Assembly: GCA_947472705.1 (NCBI GenBank)
Contig: CANJDA010000086.1
Location: 1 to 8,850 of the forward strand
Direction of reading: 5' to 3'
Origin: Flavobacteriaceae bacterium
Lineage (GTDB): Bacteria > Bacteroidota > Bacteroidia > Flavobacteriales > Flavobacteriaceae
Length of the DNA stretch: 8,850 nucleotides
Made by a program: the position numbers and the translations under genes. Under the pieces are notes generated by a model. The model saw only the letters and a program-made list of their open reading frames with translations. It was not told where the DNA came from and ran no database searches. Positions 1 to 6,337 of this stretch are shown one piece after another. Positions within the stretch are counted from its first letter, which is position 1. Each line of letters begins with the position of its first letter.

Positions 1-497
1 CTGTCGTTTACAATTTTGTAGATATGCTTTCACACGCCAAAACTGAAATGGATGTAGTTAAAGAATTAGCTTCAGATGATAAAGCCTATCGCTCTTTAAC
101 CTTGAGCTGGTTTAAAAATTCACCGCTCTTAGAAATTATACAACAAGGGCAAAAGTTAGGTTTCAAATTAATTATCACAACTGATCACGGAACGATTAAC
201 GTAAAGAATCCTTCCAAAGTTATTGGCGATAAAAACACTAGTTTAAACCTGCGCTACAAAACGGGAAGAAGTTTAACCTATGAGGACAAAGATGTTTATG
301 TTGTAAAAGATCCTAAATCCGTTGGATTGCCTACGATTAACATGAGTAGTTCCTATATATTTGCAAAGAATGATTTATTTTTGGCATATGTCAATAATTA
401 CAATCATTATGTGAGCTATTACAGAAATACTTATCAACATGGAGGTATTTCTCTAGAAGAAATGATTGTGCCATTTTTAGTTTTTAATCCAAAATAA
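1..497 (+). CDS. porX: PorX-like response regulator, C-terminal PglZ domain (5' truncated)
   Basis: This is the C-terminal 164 codons of a gene that begins left of the window. The frame is open from base 3, and residues V-V-Y-N-F-V-D precede the first ATG at 24, so that ATG is internal. The text (NFVDMLSHAKTEMDV, DDKAYRSLTLSWF, then TTDHGT and YQHGGISLEEMIVP) matches, from memory, the end of PorX proteins. PorX is a two-domain protein: an N-terminal CheY-like receiver and a C-terminal PglZ/alkaline-phosphatase-superfamily domain. With the sensor kinase PorY it controls type IX secretion genes. The Asp-His pair at 183-188 and the His at 438-440 are candidate metal ligands of the phosphatase-like fold, by analogy with the superfamily. 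The receiver domain is outside the window, so the regulator call rests on the C-terminal half only. The stop is 15 bp before tsaE, which suggests co-transcription. Confidence 0.85.
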   Translation, partial: VVYNFVDMLSHAKTEMDVVKELASDDKAYRSLTLSWFKNSPLLEIIQQGQKLGFKLIITTDHGTINVKNPSKVIGDKNTSLNLRYKTGRSLTYEDKDVYVVKDPKSVGLPTINMSSSYIFAKNDLFLAYVNNYNHYVSYYRNTYQHGGISLEEMIVPFLVFNPK

Positions 498-512
498 CAG
501 TTATTATTACCA

Positions 513-920
513 ATGGAAATTATTTTTTCAATTGATGAAATACAAAAAGTTGCCCAAAAAATTATTGCCGAAAACCCTAAAAAAATAATTCTTTTTCAAG
601 GCAATATGGGTGTTGGCAAAACAACTTTAATTAAAGCATTGTGTGAACAATTGGGTGTCATAAGTACAACTAGCAGCCCAACATTTTCATTGGTTAATGA
701 ATATGAAACAGCAAATAATCAGTTCGTCTACCACTTTGATGTCTATCGATTAAAATCTGAAGCAGAAGCTCTAGACATGGGCATTGATGACTATTTATAT
801 TCTGGGAATTGGTGTTTTATTGAATGGGCAGAAAAAATACCTAATCTTATTCCAGAAGAACACTCCACAATTAATTTGACACAAACCATTGATGGTAAAA
901 GACATTTAAGGTTGACATAA
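513..920 (+). CDS. tsaE: tRNA threonylcarbamoyladenosine biosynthesis ATPase TsaE
   Basis: This 135-residue protein has the full length and motif order of TsaE (YjeE family), a small cytoplasmic P-loop ATPase. TsaE works with TsaB, TsaD and TsaC to make the t6A modification at position 37 of ANN-decoding tRNAs. The Walker A loop is GNMGVGKTT at residues 30-38, with Lys36 and Thr37 as nucleotide contacts. The family signature SPTFSLVNEY lies at 55-64, HFDVYRL (Asp76, Walker B-like) at 74-80, and FIEWAEK at 102-108. The ATG at 513 gives the expected short N-terminus before the P-loop, so the start is secure. It follows the porX-like gene by 15 bp without a visible terminator or promoter, so both probably share a transcript. 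The alanine dehydrogenase gene begins 44 bp downstream. Confidence 0.95.
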   Translation: MEIIFSIDEIQKVAQKIIAENPKKIILFQGNMGVGKTTLIKALCEQLGVISTTSSPTFSLVNEYETANNQFVYHFDVYRLKSEAEALDMGIDDYLYSGNWCFIEWAEKIPNLIPEEHSTINLTQTIDGKRHLRLT

Positions 921-964
921 TTGGATAAAATTTTGTAATTTGTGCCAACATTCAATTGCGTAAC

Positions 965-2158
965 ATGGCTATTACCCCTTTTACTAAGCAACAACTTTTA
1001 CCCCAAGAGGAAAAACTAGAAGTATACCGTCACAAAAGCGAACTATTTATTGGTATTCCAAAAGAAACTTCCTATCAAGAAAGACGTATTTGCTTAACCC
1101 CTGATGCCGTTAATTCGTTAACTTCTCATGGGCACAAAGTAATGATTGAGTCGGGTGCTGGTCTAAGTTCAAGTTATACTGATAATGAGTTTAGTGATGC
1201 TGGAGCCACAATAACCAAAGACACTAAAAAAGTTTTTGGTTGCCCAATTATCTTAAAAGTGGAACCTTTAACCATGGAGGAAATTGCTATGGTAAATTCC
1301 AATGCAATTGTGATTTCAGCCATTCAACTAAAGACCAGAAAAGCAGATTATTTTGAAGCTTTAATAAAGAAAAAAGTAACTGCTCTTGCTTTTGAATATA
1401 TTAAAGATGAAGATGGTTCATACCCAGCAGTAAAGTCTTTAAGTGAAATTGCAGGAACAGCTTCTGTACTTATTGCTGCTGAATTAATGATTAACAATCA
1501 ATTCGGAAAAGGATTATTACTAGGAAACATTACTGGAGTTCCTCCAACCGATGTCGTTATTTTAGGAGCCGGTACTGTTGGTGAATTTGCAGCCAAAACA
1601 GCCTTAGGTTTAGGCGCCCATGTCAAAGTTTTTGATAATTCGATTACTAAGTTACGTCGACTTCAAAATAATTTGAACCAAAGAATATTTACTTCTACCA
1701 TTCAACCAAAATCTTTGTTAAAAGCCTTGCGCCGTTGTGATGTTGCCATCGGTGCCATGCGCGGGAAAGACCGTTGCCCTGTTGTAGTTACCGAAACCAT
1801 GGTAGAGCACATGAAAAAAGGCGCTGTTATTGTTGATGTTAGTATTGATACTGGGGGTTGTTTTGAAACTTCAGAAGTGACCACACATGAATCACCAACA
1901 TTTATCAAAAATAATGTCGTTCATTATTGTGTTCCAAATATTCCTTCTCGTTATTCTAAAACAGCTTCATTATCTATTAGTAACATAATAACTCCATACT
2001 TATTACAAATTGCTGAAGATGGTGGATTGGAAAGTGCTATTCGTTGTAATAAAGGATTGAAAAACGGAGTATATCTCTATCACGGTATTTTGACCAATAA
2101 AGCTATTGGTGATTGGTTCAATTTACCCGATAATGATATCAACTTGATTGTTTTCTAA
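965..2158 (+). CDS. ald: alanine dehydrogenase family protein (active-site variant)
   Basis: This 397-residue protein belongs to the alanine dehydrogenase / transhydrogenase-alpha N-terminal family. Soluble members oxidise L-alanine to pyruvate and ammonia with NAD+. The catalytic domain opens at residues 28-46 (FIGIPKETSYQERRICLTP), where Arg41 matches substrate-binding Arg15 of classical Ald. Lys98 in ILKVEP matches Lys75. The Rossmann loop GAGTVG is at 201-206, with Asp224 at the end of the second strand favouring NAD+. Asp295 in VDVSIDTGG matches Asp270. The classical catalytic His96 (YLHLA) aligns by eye with Gln121 (AIQLK). An N-terminal extension of about 25 residues precedes the domain. 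I chose the ATG at 965; the frame is also open to a TTG at 956, which would add only three residues. No Shine-Dalgarno sequence is visible. Substrate is less certain than family membership because of Gln121. Confidence 0.85.
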   Translation: MAITPFTKQQLLPQEEKLEVYRHKSELFIGIPKETSYQERRICLTPDAVNSLTSHGHKVMIESGAGLSSSYTDNEFSDAGATITKDTKKVFGCPIILKVEPLTMEEIAMVNSNAIVISAIQLKTRKADYFEALIKKKVTALAFEYIKDEDGSYPAVKSLSEIAGTASVLIAAELMINNQFGKGLLLGNITGVPPTDVVILGAGTVGEFAAKTALGLGAHVKVFDNSITKLRRLQNNLNQRIFTSTIQPKSLLKALRRCDVAIGAMRGKDRCPVVVTETMVEHMKKGAVIVDVSIDTGGCFETSEVTTHESPTFIKNNVVHYCVPNIPSRYSKTASLSISNIITPYLLQIAEDGGLESAIRCNKGLKNGVYLYHGILTNKAIGDWFNLPDNDINLIVF

Positions 2159-2181
2159 AATAAATCTTCTTTTAAAATTTA

Positions 2182-2208
2182 TTGAACATAGAACATTGAT
2201 TACTTTTG
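2182..2208 (+). promoter_or_regulatory. Bacteroidota-type promoter for the DUF4258-type gene
   Basis: A perfect -7 element TACTTTTG lies at 2201-2208, with TTG at 2182-2184 as the -33 element, 16 bp apart (slightly short of usual). It is placed 51 bp before the ATG at 2259. An imperfect palindrome (ACCGAG-AC-CTCttGGT, 2212-2227) lies just downstream, around the expected transcription start. Confidence 0.6.
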
Positions 2209-2258
2209 CCAACCGAGACCTCTTGGTCGAAATGTATAAAATAAAAAATTAATCAACT

Positions 2259-2648
2259 ATGAAGTTTTACCAACGATTTGCCTACTACTTGGTAGGTTTG
2301 GTTATGGGCTGCTTTTTTGTAGCAGTGGTGCTTAGTGGAAAAGATACTAGATGTAATTATTTTCCAAATGCCAGAGTACTCAATGATATTAGGAACAAAC
2401 CATTCATTTATGACACCGAAGCTTCAAGACGCTTGAGTGAAGATTGGGTTGATACAGCAGATGTCAAAAACACTTTAACTTATGGAGATGTAGATTTTGA
2501 CAAAAGTAACAAACCAATTGGAGGAGGAAAATTATATATCATTTATGGTAAAACCAAAAAGAATAAAGAAATTACCTTAGAGGTTATAAATTACCCTGAA
2601 AAAGCCGTTTTAAGAAATATTATTAGAAATACTAATAGCGAGAAGTAA
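2259..2648 (+). CDS. membrane-anchored DUF4258-type small protein
   Basis: This 129-residue protein has one N-terminal hydrophobic segment (about residues 9-26) after a short basic start, then a soluble region presumably outside the cytoplasmic membrane. Residues from about 33 (NYFPNARVLNDIR) through DTADVKNTLTYGDVDFDKS (65-83), LYIIYGK (92-98) and ITLEVINY (105-112) resemble the DUF4258 pattern found in many Flavobacteriaceae next to this alanine dehydrogenase gene. That recollection is from memory, not a search. The function is unknown. The pattern VMGC (15-18) could be read as a lipobox, but the hydrophobic stretch continues past the Cys, so an uncleaved anchor is more likely. A promoter match upstream and a strong terminator 28 bp after the stop make it a likely single-gene transcript, with possible read-through from ald. 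Confidence 0.8.
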   Translation: MKFYQRFAYYLVGLVMGCFFVAVVLSGKDTRCNYFPNARVLNDIRNKPFIYDTEASRRLSEDWVDTADVKNTLTYGDVDFDKSNKPIGGGKLYIIYGKTKKNKEITLEVINYPEKAVLRNIIRNTNSEK

Positions 2649-2675
2649 GTGCTTAATACCTACCAAAACCATACT

Positions 2676-2703
2676 ATCCTGAAGCAAAACTTCAGGATTT
2701 TTT
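2676..2703 (+). terminator. Rho-independent terminator after the DUF4258-type gene
   Basis: A perfect 9-bp stem (ATCCTGAAG, 2676-2684; CTTCAGGAT, 2690-2698) with loop CAAAA runs into six T residues ending at 2703. It is placed 28 bp after the stop codon on the plus strand. Confidence 0.9.
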
Positions 2704-2748
2704 ATTCTAATACAAGTAGACAAACTTTCCATCAATACTAGAAAACAA

Positions 2749-2774
2749 TTTCTCCACCAATATTCATGGAGAAA
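2749..2774. other. intergenic hairpin, possibly a weak second terminator
   Basis: This is a perfect 8-bp inverted repeat: TTTCTCCA (2749-2756) and TGGAGAAA (2767-2774), with a 10-nt loop. It is followed by A-rich sequence on the plus strand, so it is not a plus-strand terminator. Read on the minus strand it is followed by TTGTTTTC, a poor U-tract, so it might act as a backup terminator for secDF. No promoter or coding region was seen around it. Confidence 0.45.
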
Positions 2775-2793
2775 AAAAAGAAGCACTGTAAAG

Positions 2794-2857
2794 GTTTTGA
2801 TTATAGTGCATCAATAAGATGAATATGCACTATGATTGTTTTGATTATAATGCATAT
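2794..2857. repeat. three-copy short repeat with competing hairpins
   Basis: An 18-base sequence at 2794-2811 (GTTTTGATTATAGTGCAT) recurs at 2838-2855 with one change (17 of 18). Between them, 2824-2837 carries the same core inverted. The inverted copy forms a perfect 9-bp stem with the left copy (ATAGTGCAT 2803-2811; ATGCACTAT 2825-2833; 13-nt loop). It could instead pair with the right copy with one mismatch, so the two hairpins are mutually exclusive. The repeat sits between two terminators, in a gap between convergent genes. No ORF of note covers it. It could be a remnant of an interspersed repeat, an sRNA, or a chance product of AT-rich DNA. Confidence 0.6.
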
Positions 2858-2922
2858 TTTTTTATCTAAGGATTGTAACTACTTTTTGATTTTAATTGAT
2901 GGAGTGAAACCCATTAGAAAGC

Positions 2923-2947
2923 AAAAAAGGTTGTCAAATTGACAACC
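2923..2947 (-). terminator. Rho-independent terminator of secDF
   Basis: A 7-bp stem, GGTTGTC (2929-2935) and GACAACC (2941-2947), has a 5-nt loop. On the minus strand it is followed by six T residues (A-run 2923-2928). It begins 30 bp after the secDF stop codon. The plus strand also has five T residues after it, so it may work in both directions. Confidence 0.85.
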
Positions 2948-2977
2948 CTTTTTATATTTATGAAGAAACGAAATGAA

Positions 2978-5938
2978 TTAGTTTCCGTGTCTTTTTTCAA
3001 TATCTTCAATTGCTTCTTTACTCATTGTATCAACCAATACTGGAGTCGCGATGAATAACGATGAATAAGTTCCAACGATAATACCTACTAGCATCGCAAA
3101 TATAAATCCTTTGATTGAATCTCCACCGAAGATGAACATGATTAATAATACCATAATCATCGTTAACGAAGTATTCAAGGTTCTTGATAAAGTAGTATTA
3201 ATAGAAGCGTTTACTACATCTTTAAAGTGACCCTTTCTATCACCAGCAAGGAACTCTCTAATTCTATCAAATACAATTACTGTATCATTCATAGAGTATC
3301 CAATTACCGTTAAGATAGCCGCAATAAAGTGCTGATCCATTTCCATGTGGAAAGGCATGTATTTGTATAATAAAGAGTAAACTCCTAATACAAAGATAAC
3401 ATCGTGAACAACTGCAGCAAGAGCTCCAAGAGAATATTGCCATTTACGGAAAGAGATTACAAGGTATAAACCAACCACTAACATCGCTCCAATAACAGCC
3501 CAGAAAGAGTTCGTTTTGATATCGGCAGAGATAGCCGCTCCTACTTTTGAAGCTTGTAATACTCCTACTGTTTTTCCATCATAAGTATTGATGAATTTAT
3601 CATAGGTCACATTTCCGTTGAAGTATTTTTTCAGACCTGCATATAATTTCTCGTTTACATCTTTATCAACCTCAACACCTTCTTCTTTAATTTTGTATTT
3701 GGTTGTGATTTTTAACTGATTATCTTCACCAAACACTTTTGCTTCAACAGTAGTTCCGAAAACTTTAGATAACTCTTCAGATACTTTAGTAGACTCAACT
3801 GGTTTTTCAAATTTGATTTGGAAAGTTCTTCCTCCAACAAAGTCAACCCCTTGATCTAAACCATTAAAATAAAAAGATACACAACTTACTACTACCACTG
3901 CAGAAGAGAACAGGTAAGACCATTTTTTAATTCCAACGAAATCGAAATGGAAACCTGTAAACCAGTTTTTAGTTAAGTTAGTAGTGAAAGTTAAATTTCT
4001 ATTGTTAGCAATATCTCTATCAATAAAGATTCTTGCAATAAAAATAGAAGTAAATAATGAAGTGAAAATACCGATTAAAAGTGTCAAAGCAAAACCTTGA
4101 ATTAATCCAGTACCAAATACAAATAAGATGGTTCCAGTTAGTACGTGAGTAACGTTAGCATCAATAATTGAACGCATAGCACCTTTCCAACCGTAAGAGG
4201 TTATAACAGCATCTCCAAGTGACTTACCATCCCTCAATTCCTCCTTGGCTCTTTCATAAATAATGATGTTGGCATCTACTGCGGTACCTAATGTTAATAC
4301 GATACCTGCAATACCTGGTAATGTTAATACAAAACCAAAACTTGCCATTACTCCAAATAAGAAAAGTAAGTTCAATAATAAAGCTGCATTAGCATACCAT
4401 CCAGCTCTTCCATAATAGAATACCATCCAGAAACATACTAATAAAAATCCAACGATAGAAGAAATCAAACCAGCATGGATAGCAATTTCTCCAAGTGATG
4501 GTCCTACAACTTCTGATTGAATAATTTCAGCTTGAGCAGGTAATTTACCGGCTCTTAATACGTTTGCTAAATCTTTGGTTTCCGATACTTCAAAGTTTCC
4601 TGAAATTTCAGATCTTCCACCAGAAATTGGTCCAGAAGAAACTCCTGGCGCAGAATATACCACATCATCTAATGCAATAGCAATATAACTTTTTTGAGTA
4701 TAAGCTCTTCCTGTTAATTCTTCCCAAGTTTTGGCACCGGCACCATTCATTTGCATAGTAACCGATGGTTTACCCATTTGGTCAAAAGAATCTCTAGCAT
4801 CAACTATTACACCTCCACTCATTGGAGCTAAATTATCTCTGTTACCTTTTAAAGCATATAATTCAACCGTTTCCGTTTCTTTTTTGGTTTTTTCATCAAC
4901 TTTTACATCTGGCTTACCCCAAGTAAATTTTGCATATCGTTTGTCAGCTGGTAATAAAGAACGGATTTCTGTTCTTTTTAAATAACCATTGATAGTTGTT
5001 GTATCTTTTGGAGAAGCTATTGCTAAAACTGGTCCACCACCTTGTGATATAAATTTATCAAATAATGGATTGTTCCCTTTTTTGGCAGCTGTAGAATCTT
5101 TGTCTTTATCAGTCAATAATTTATTGATAGAATCTCCTGGTTTAGCTGATTCTGCTTTTACATCATTCTTAACCGTAGCTTTCAAAGCTTCGTTGGCAGA
5201 CTGTAAAAAGCCCATCATTTCTTCTGCTTTATAAGTTTCCCAGAACTCTAATTCTGCTTTACTTGAAACTAATTTTTTGATACGATCTACATCTTTAGCA
5301 CCCGGCAATTCAATTAAGATTCTACCTGTTTGTCCTAATTTTGCAATGTTTGGTTGGGTTACACCAAATTTATCAATACGACTTCTTAATACTCCGAAAG
5401 CCGATTCAACTGATTCGTCTACTTTTTTAGCCAATACTTTTTTAACTTGGTCGTCAGTCATGTTGAAATCGACAACACCTTGAAGGTTTCTGTTTGCAAA
5501 AATATCAGGAGAAGCTAATTTAGTCGTTCCTTTATTGGCATCAAATGCTTCAAAGAAAGCATCTAAATACGATTGATTTCCTCTCTGATTCTTTTTAGCA
5601 TCTTCCAATGCCTTATTGAAAACAGGGTTTTTTGAGTTGTTTGATAATTGTACCAATACATCTTTAACCGAAATTTGAAGAATTACATTGATTCCTCCTT
5701 CAAGGTCAAGACCCTTATTGATTTGTTTGTCTTTTACTTCGTTATACGTAAAGAAGTCAAGAAAGACTTTCTCTTTACCAATCGAGTCAAGATATTTTAC
5801 CTCTTTTTGTGGATTTCCCTTTGCGAAAGCTTTGGCGTCGTCTTTTACTTTGTTGGCTACAAATGTGAAAGAAAGTTGGTAGATACTTACCAAAGCAAAT
5901 AGAATTGCGAAAAATTTAACTAGTCCTTTATTCTGCAT
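2978..5938 (-). CDS. secDF: fused protein translocase subunit SecDF
   Basis: This 986-residue single-chain SecD-SecF fusion is an RND-superfamily inner-membrane protein. It uses the proton motive force to help pull preproteins out of the SecYEG channel. In the SecD half, TM1 is at about 8-27, the motif GLDLEGG is at 76-82, and a large periplasmic P1 region runs from about 90 to 480. Within it, residues 250-355 are rich in Lys/Asp. TM2-TM6 span about 486-640 and include GTAVDANIIIYER, where Asp555 is the likely counterpart of the essential TM4 aspartate. In the SecF half, TM7 is at about 673-691, DQGVDFVGG at 695-703, and TM8-TM12 at 812-968. That part includes YSMNDTVIVFDR (Asp885) and LSRTLNTS (Arg919), probable proton-path residues by analogy with Thermus SecDF. 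The fusion and length are usual for Bacteroidota. Transcribed alone, it has a good promoter and terminator. Confidence 0.96.
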   Translation of the reverse strand: MQNKGLVKFFAILFALVSIYQLSFTFVANKVKDDAKAFAKGNPQKEVKYLDSIGKEKVFLDFFTYNEVKDKQINKGLDLEGGINVILQISVKDVLVQLSNNSKNPVFNKALEDAKKNQRGNQSYLDAFFEAFDANKGTTKLASPDIFANRNLQGVVDFNMTDDQVKKVLAKKVDESVESAFGVLRSRIDKFGVTQPNIAKLGQTGRILIELPGAKDVDRIKKLVSSKAELEFWETYKAEEMMGFLQSANEALKATVKNDVKAESAKPGDSINKLLTDKDKDSTAAKKGNNPLFDKFISQGGGPVLAIASPKDTTTINGYLKRTEIRSLLPADKRYAKFTWGKPDVKVDEKTKKETETVELYALKGNRDNLAPMSGGVIVDARDSFDQMGKPSVTMQMNGAGAKTWEELTGRAYTQKSYIAIALDDVVYSAPGVSSGPISGGRSEISGNFEVSETKDLANVLRAGKLPAQAEIIQSEVVGPSLGEIAIHAGLISSIVGFLLVCFWMVFYYGRAGWYANAALLLNLLFLFGVMASFGFVLTLPGIAGIVLTLGTAVDANIIIYERAKEELRDGKSLGDAVITSYGWKGAMRSIIDANVTHVLTGTILFVFGTGLIQGFALTLLIGIFTSLFTSIFIARIFIDRDIANNRNLTFTTNLTKNWFTGFHFDFVGIKKWSYLFSSAVVVVSCVSFYFNGLDQGVDFVGGRTFQIKFEKPVESTKVSEELSKVFGTTVEAKVFGEDNQLKITTKYKIKEEGVEVDKDVNEKLYAGLKKYFNGNVTYDKFINTYDGKTVGVLQASKVGAAISADIKTNSFWAVIGAMLVVGLYLVISFRKWQYSLGALAAVVHDVIFVLGVYSLLYKYMPFHMEMDQHFIAAILTVIGYSMNDTVIVFDRIREFLAGDRKGHFKDVVNASINTTLSRTLNTSLTMIMVLLIMFIFGGDSIKGFIFAMLVGIIVGTYSSLFIATPVLVDTMSKEAIEDIEKRHGN

Positions 5939-5958
5939 TATTACTAAAAATTAATTAA

Positions 5959-6035
5959 TTTTTGTTTTCAATCTGTTCTAAACAAAAAACGAAAACATTG
6001 AAATTCAAAACAGTAGAAGCTAAAGCATTGAATTT
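5959..6035 (-). promoter_or_regulatory. secDF leader with two AT-rich hairpins
   Basis: The inferred secDF leader is about 120 nt. It contains two perfect inverted repeats. AAATTCAA (6001-6008) pairs with TTGAATTT (6028-6035) across a 19-nt loop. TTTTTGTTT (5959-5967) pairs with AAACAAAAA (5980-5988) across a 12-nt loop, ending 20 bp before the start codon. CATTGAA also recurs at 5996 and 6026. The stems are almost all A-T and would be weak, so a regulatory role is speculative. Confidence 0.3.
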
Positions 6036-6064
6036 ACAACCGTTCTATTTTTTTTAGAAACGTG

Positions 6065-6095
6065 CAAATATATAATTCTATATAAGATTAACCAA
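6065..6095 (-). promoter_or_regulatory. Bacteroidota-type promoter for secDF
   Basis: On the minus strand a perfect -7 element TATATTTG (6072 down to 6065) is preceded, 20 bp upstream, by TTG (6095-6093) as the -33 element. This puts the transcript start near 6058 and gives a leader of about 120 nt before the ATG at 5938. Confidence 0.6.
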
Positions 6096-6286
6096 TTATT
6101 TCCGAATTAATATCAAAAAAAATAACAGTAAAAAACATCTCCATAAATTTTCGGAAGTATTATTAGAGAATAGTCAAATTTGAATTGGTATAATTGTGAT
6201 ATAGCTATTTTTTATATTTAAAAATAACAATTTCATAAATCAATCGATTTCGTTTGTGATATAAATCAATTTTCTCTCTTATTATT
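6096..6286. other. divergent intergenic region between secDF and icd
   Basis: This is the central part of a 399-bp gene-free stretch (5939-6337). I see no coding sequence or RNA gene. It is very AT-rich. A 10-base direct repeat TTGTGATATA occurs at 6194-6203 and 6254-6263, exactly 60 bp apart, the second inside a CRP/FNR-like palindrome. A weak A/T hairpin lies near 6207-6226. Confidence 0.5.
6256..6269. promoter_or_regulatory. CRP/FNR-family-like palindrome upstream of icd
   Basis: GTGAT-ATAA-ATCAA matches the FNR consensus TTGAT-N4-ATCAA at 9 of 10 fixed positions. Shifted by one base, it matches the CRP consensus TGTGA-N6-TCACA at 8 of 10. Its centre lies about 37 bp before the transcript start expected from the -7 element at 6287. 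In AT-rich DNA such matches can occur by chance. Confidence 0.35.
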
Positions 6287-6294
6287 TATATTTG
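6287..6294 (+). promoter_or_regulatory. -7 promoter element for icd
   Basis: A perfect TATATTTG, identical to the -7 element of the divergent secDF promoter, lies 43 bp before the icd ATG. No TTG occurs at the usual -33 spacing, so either the promoter depends on an activator or the match is incomplete. Downstream, GTCGT (6294-6298) and ACGAC (6324-6328) could pair in the leader. Confidence 0.5.
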
Positions 6295-6337
6295 TCGTCG
6301 CTAATTTTTTGTAAAACAAAACAACGACCTAAATAAT

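Noticed and set aside
956..964. TTG at 956 as the alanine dehydrogenase start
   Set aside because: It adds only Met-Arg-Asn before a normal ATG at 965, and no ribosome binding site favours it. ATG is far more likely.
791..1908. Minus-strand frames 791-994 and 1702-1908
   Set aside because: Both overlap conserved plus-strand genes (tsaE and alanine dehydrogenase) and show no protein-like features.
2304..2312. Lipobox VMGC in the DUF4258-type protein
   Set aside because: The hydrophobic stretch continues for about eight residues past the Cys, which fits a membrane anchor better than a lipoprotein.
2794..2857. CRISPR array
   Set aside because: There are only two direct copies and one inverted copy, with no uniform spacers and no cas genes.
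4731..5902. Plus-strand open frames of 64-84 codons opposite secDF
   Set aside because: They lie wholly inside the well-supported secDF gene, have no family resemblance, and arise from its codon pattern.
5978..5998. Six-codon upstream ORF (MFSFFV) as an arrest peptide for secDF
   Set aside because: It is far shorter than known arrest peptides, has no ribosome binding signal, and such frames are common in AT-rich DNA.
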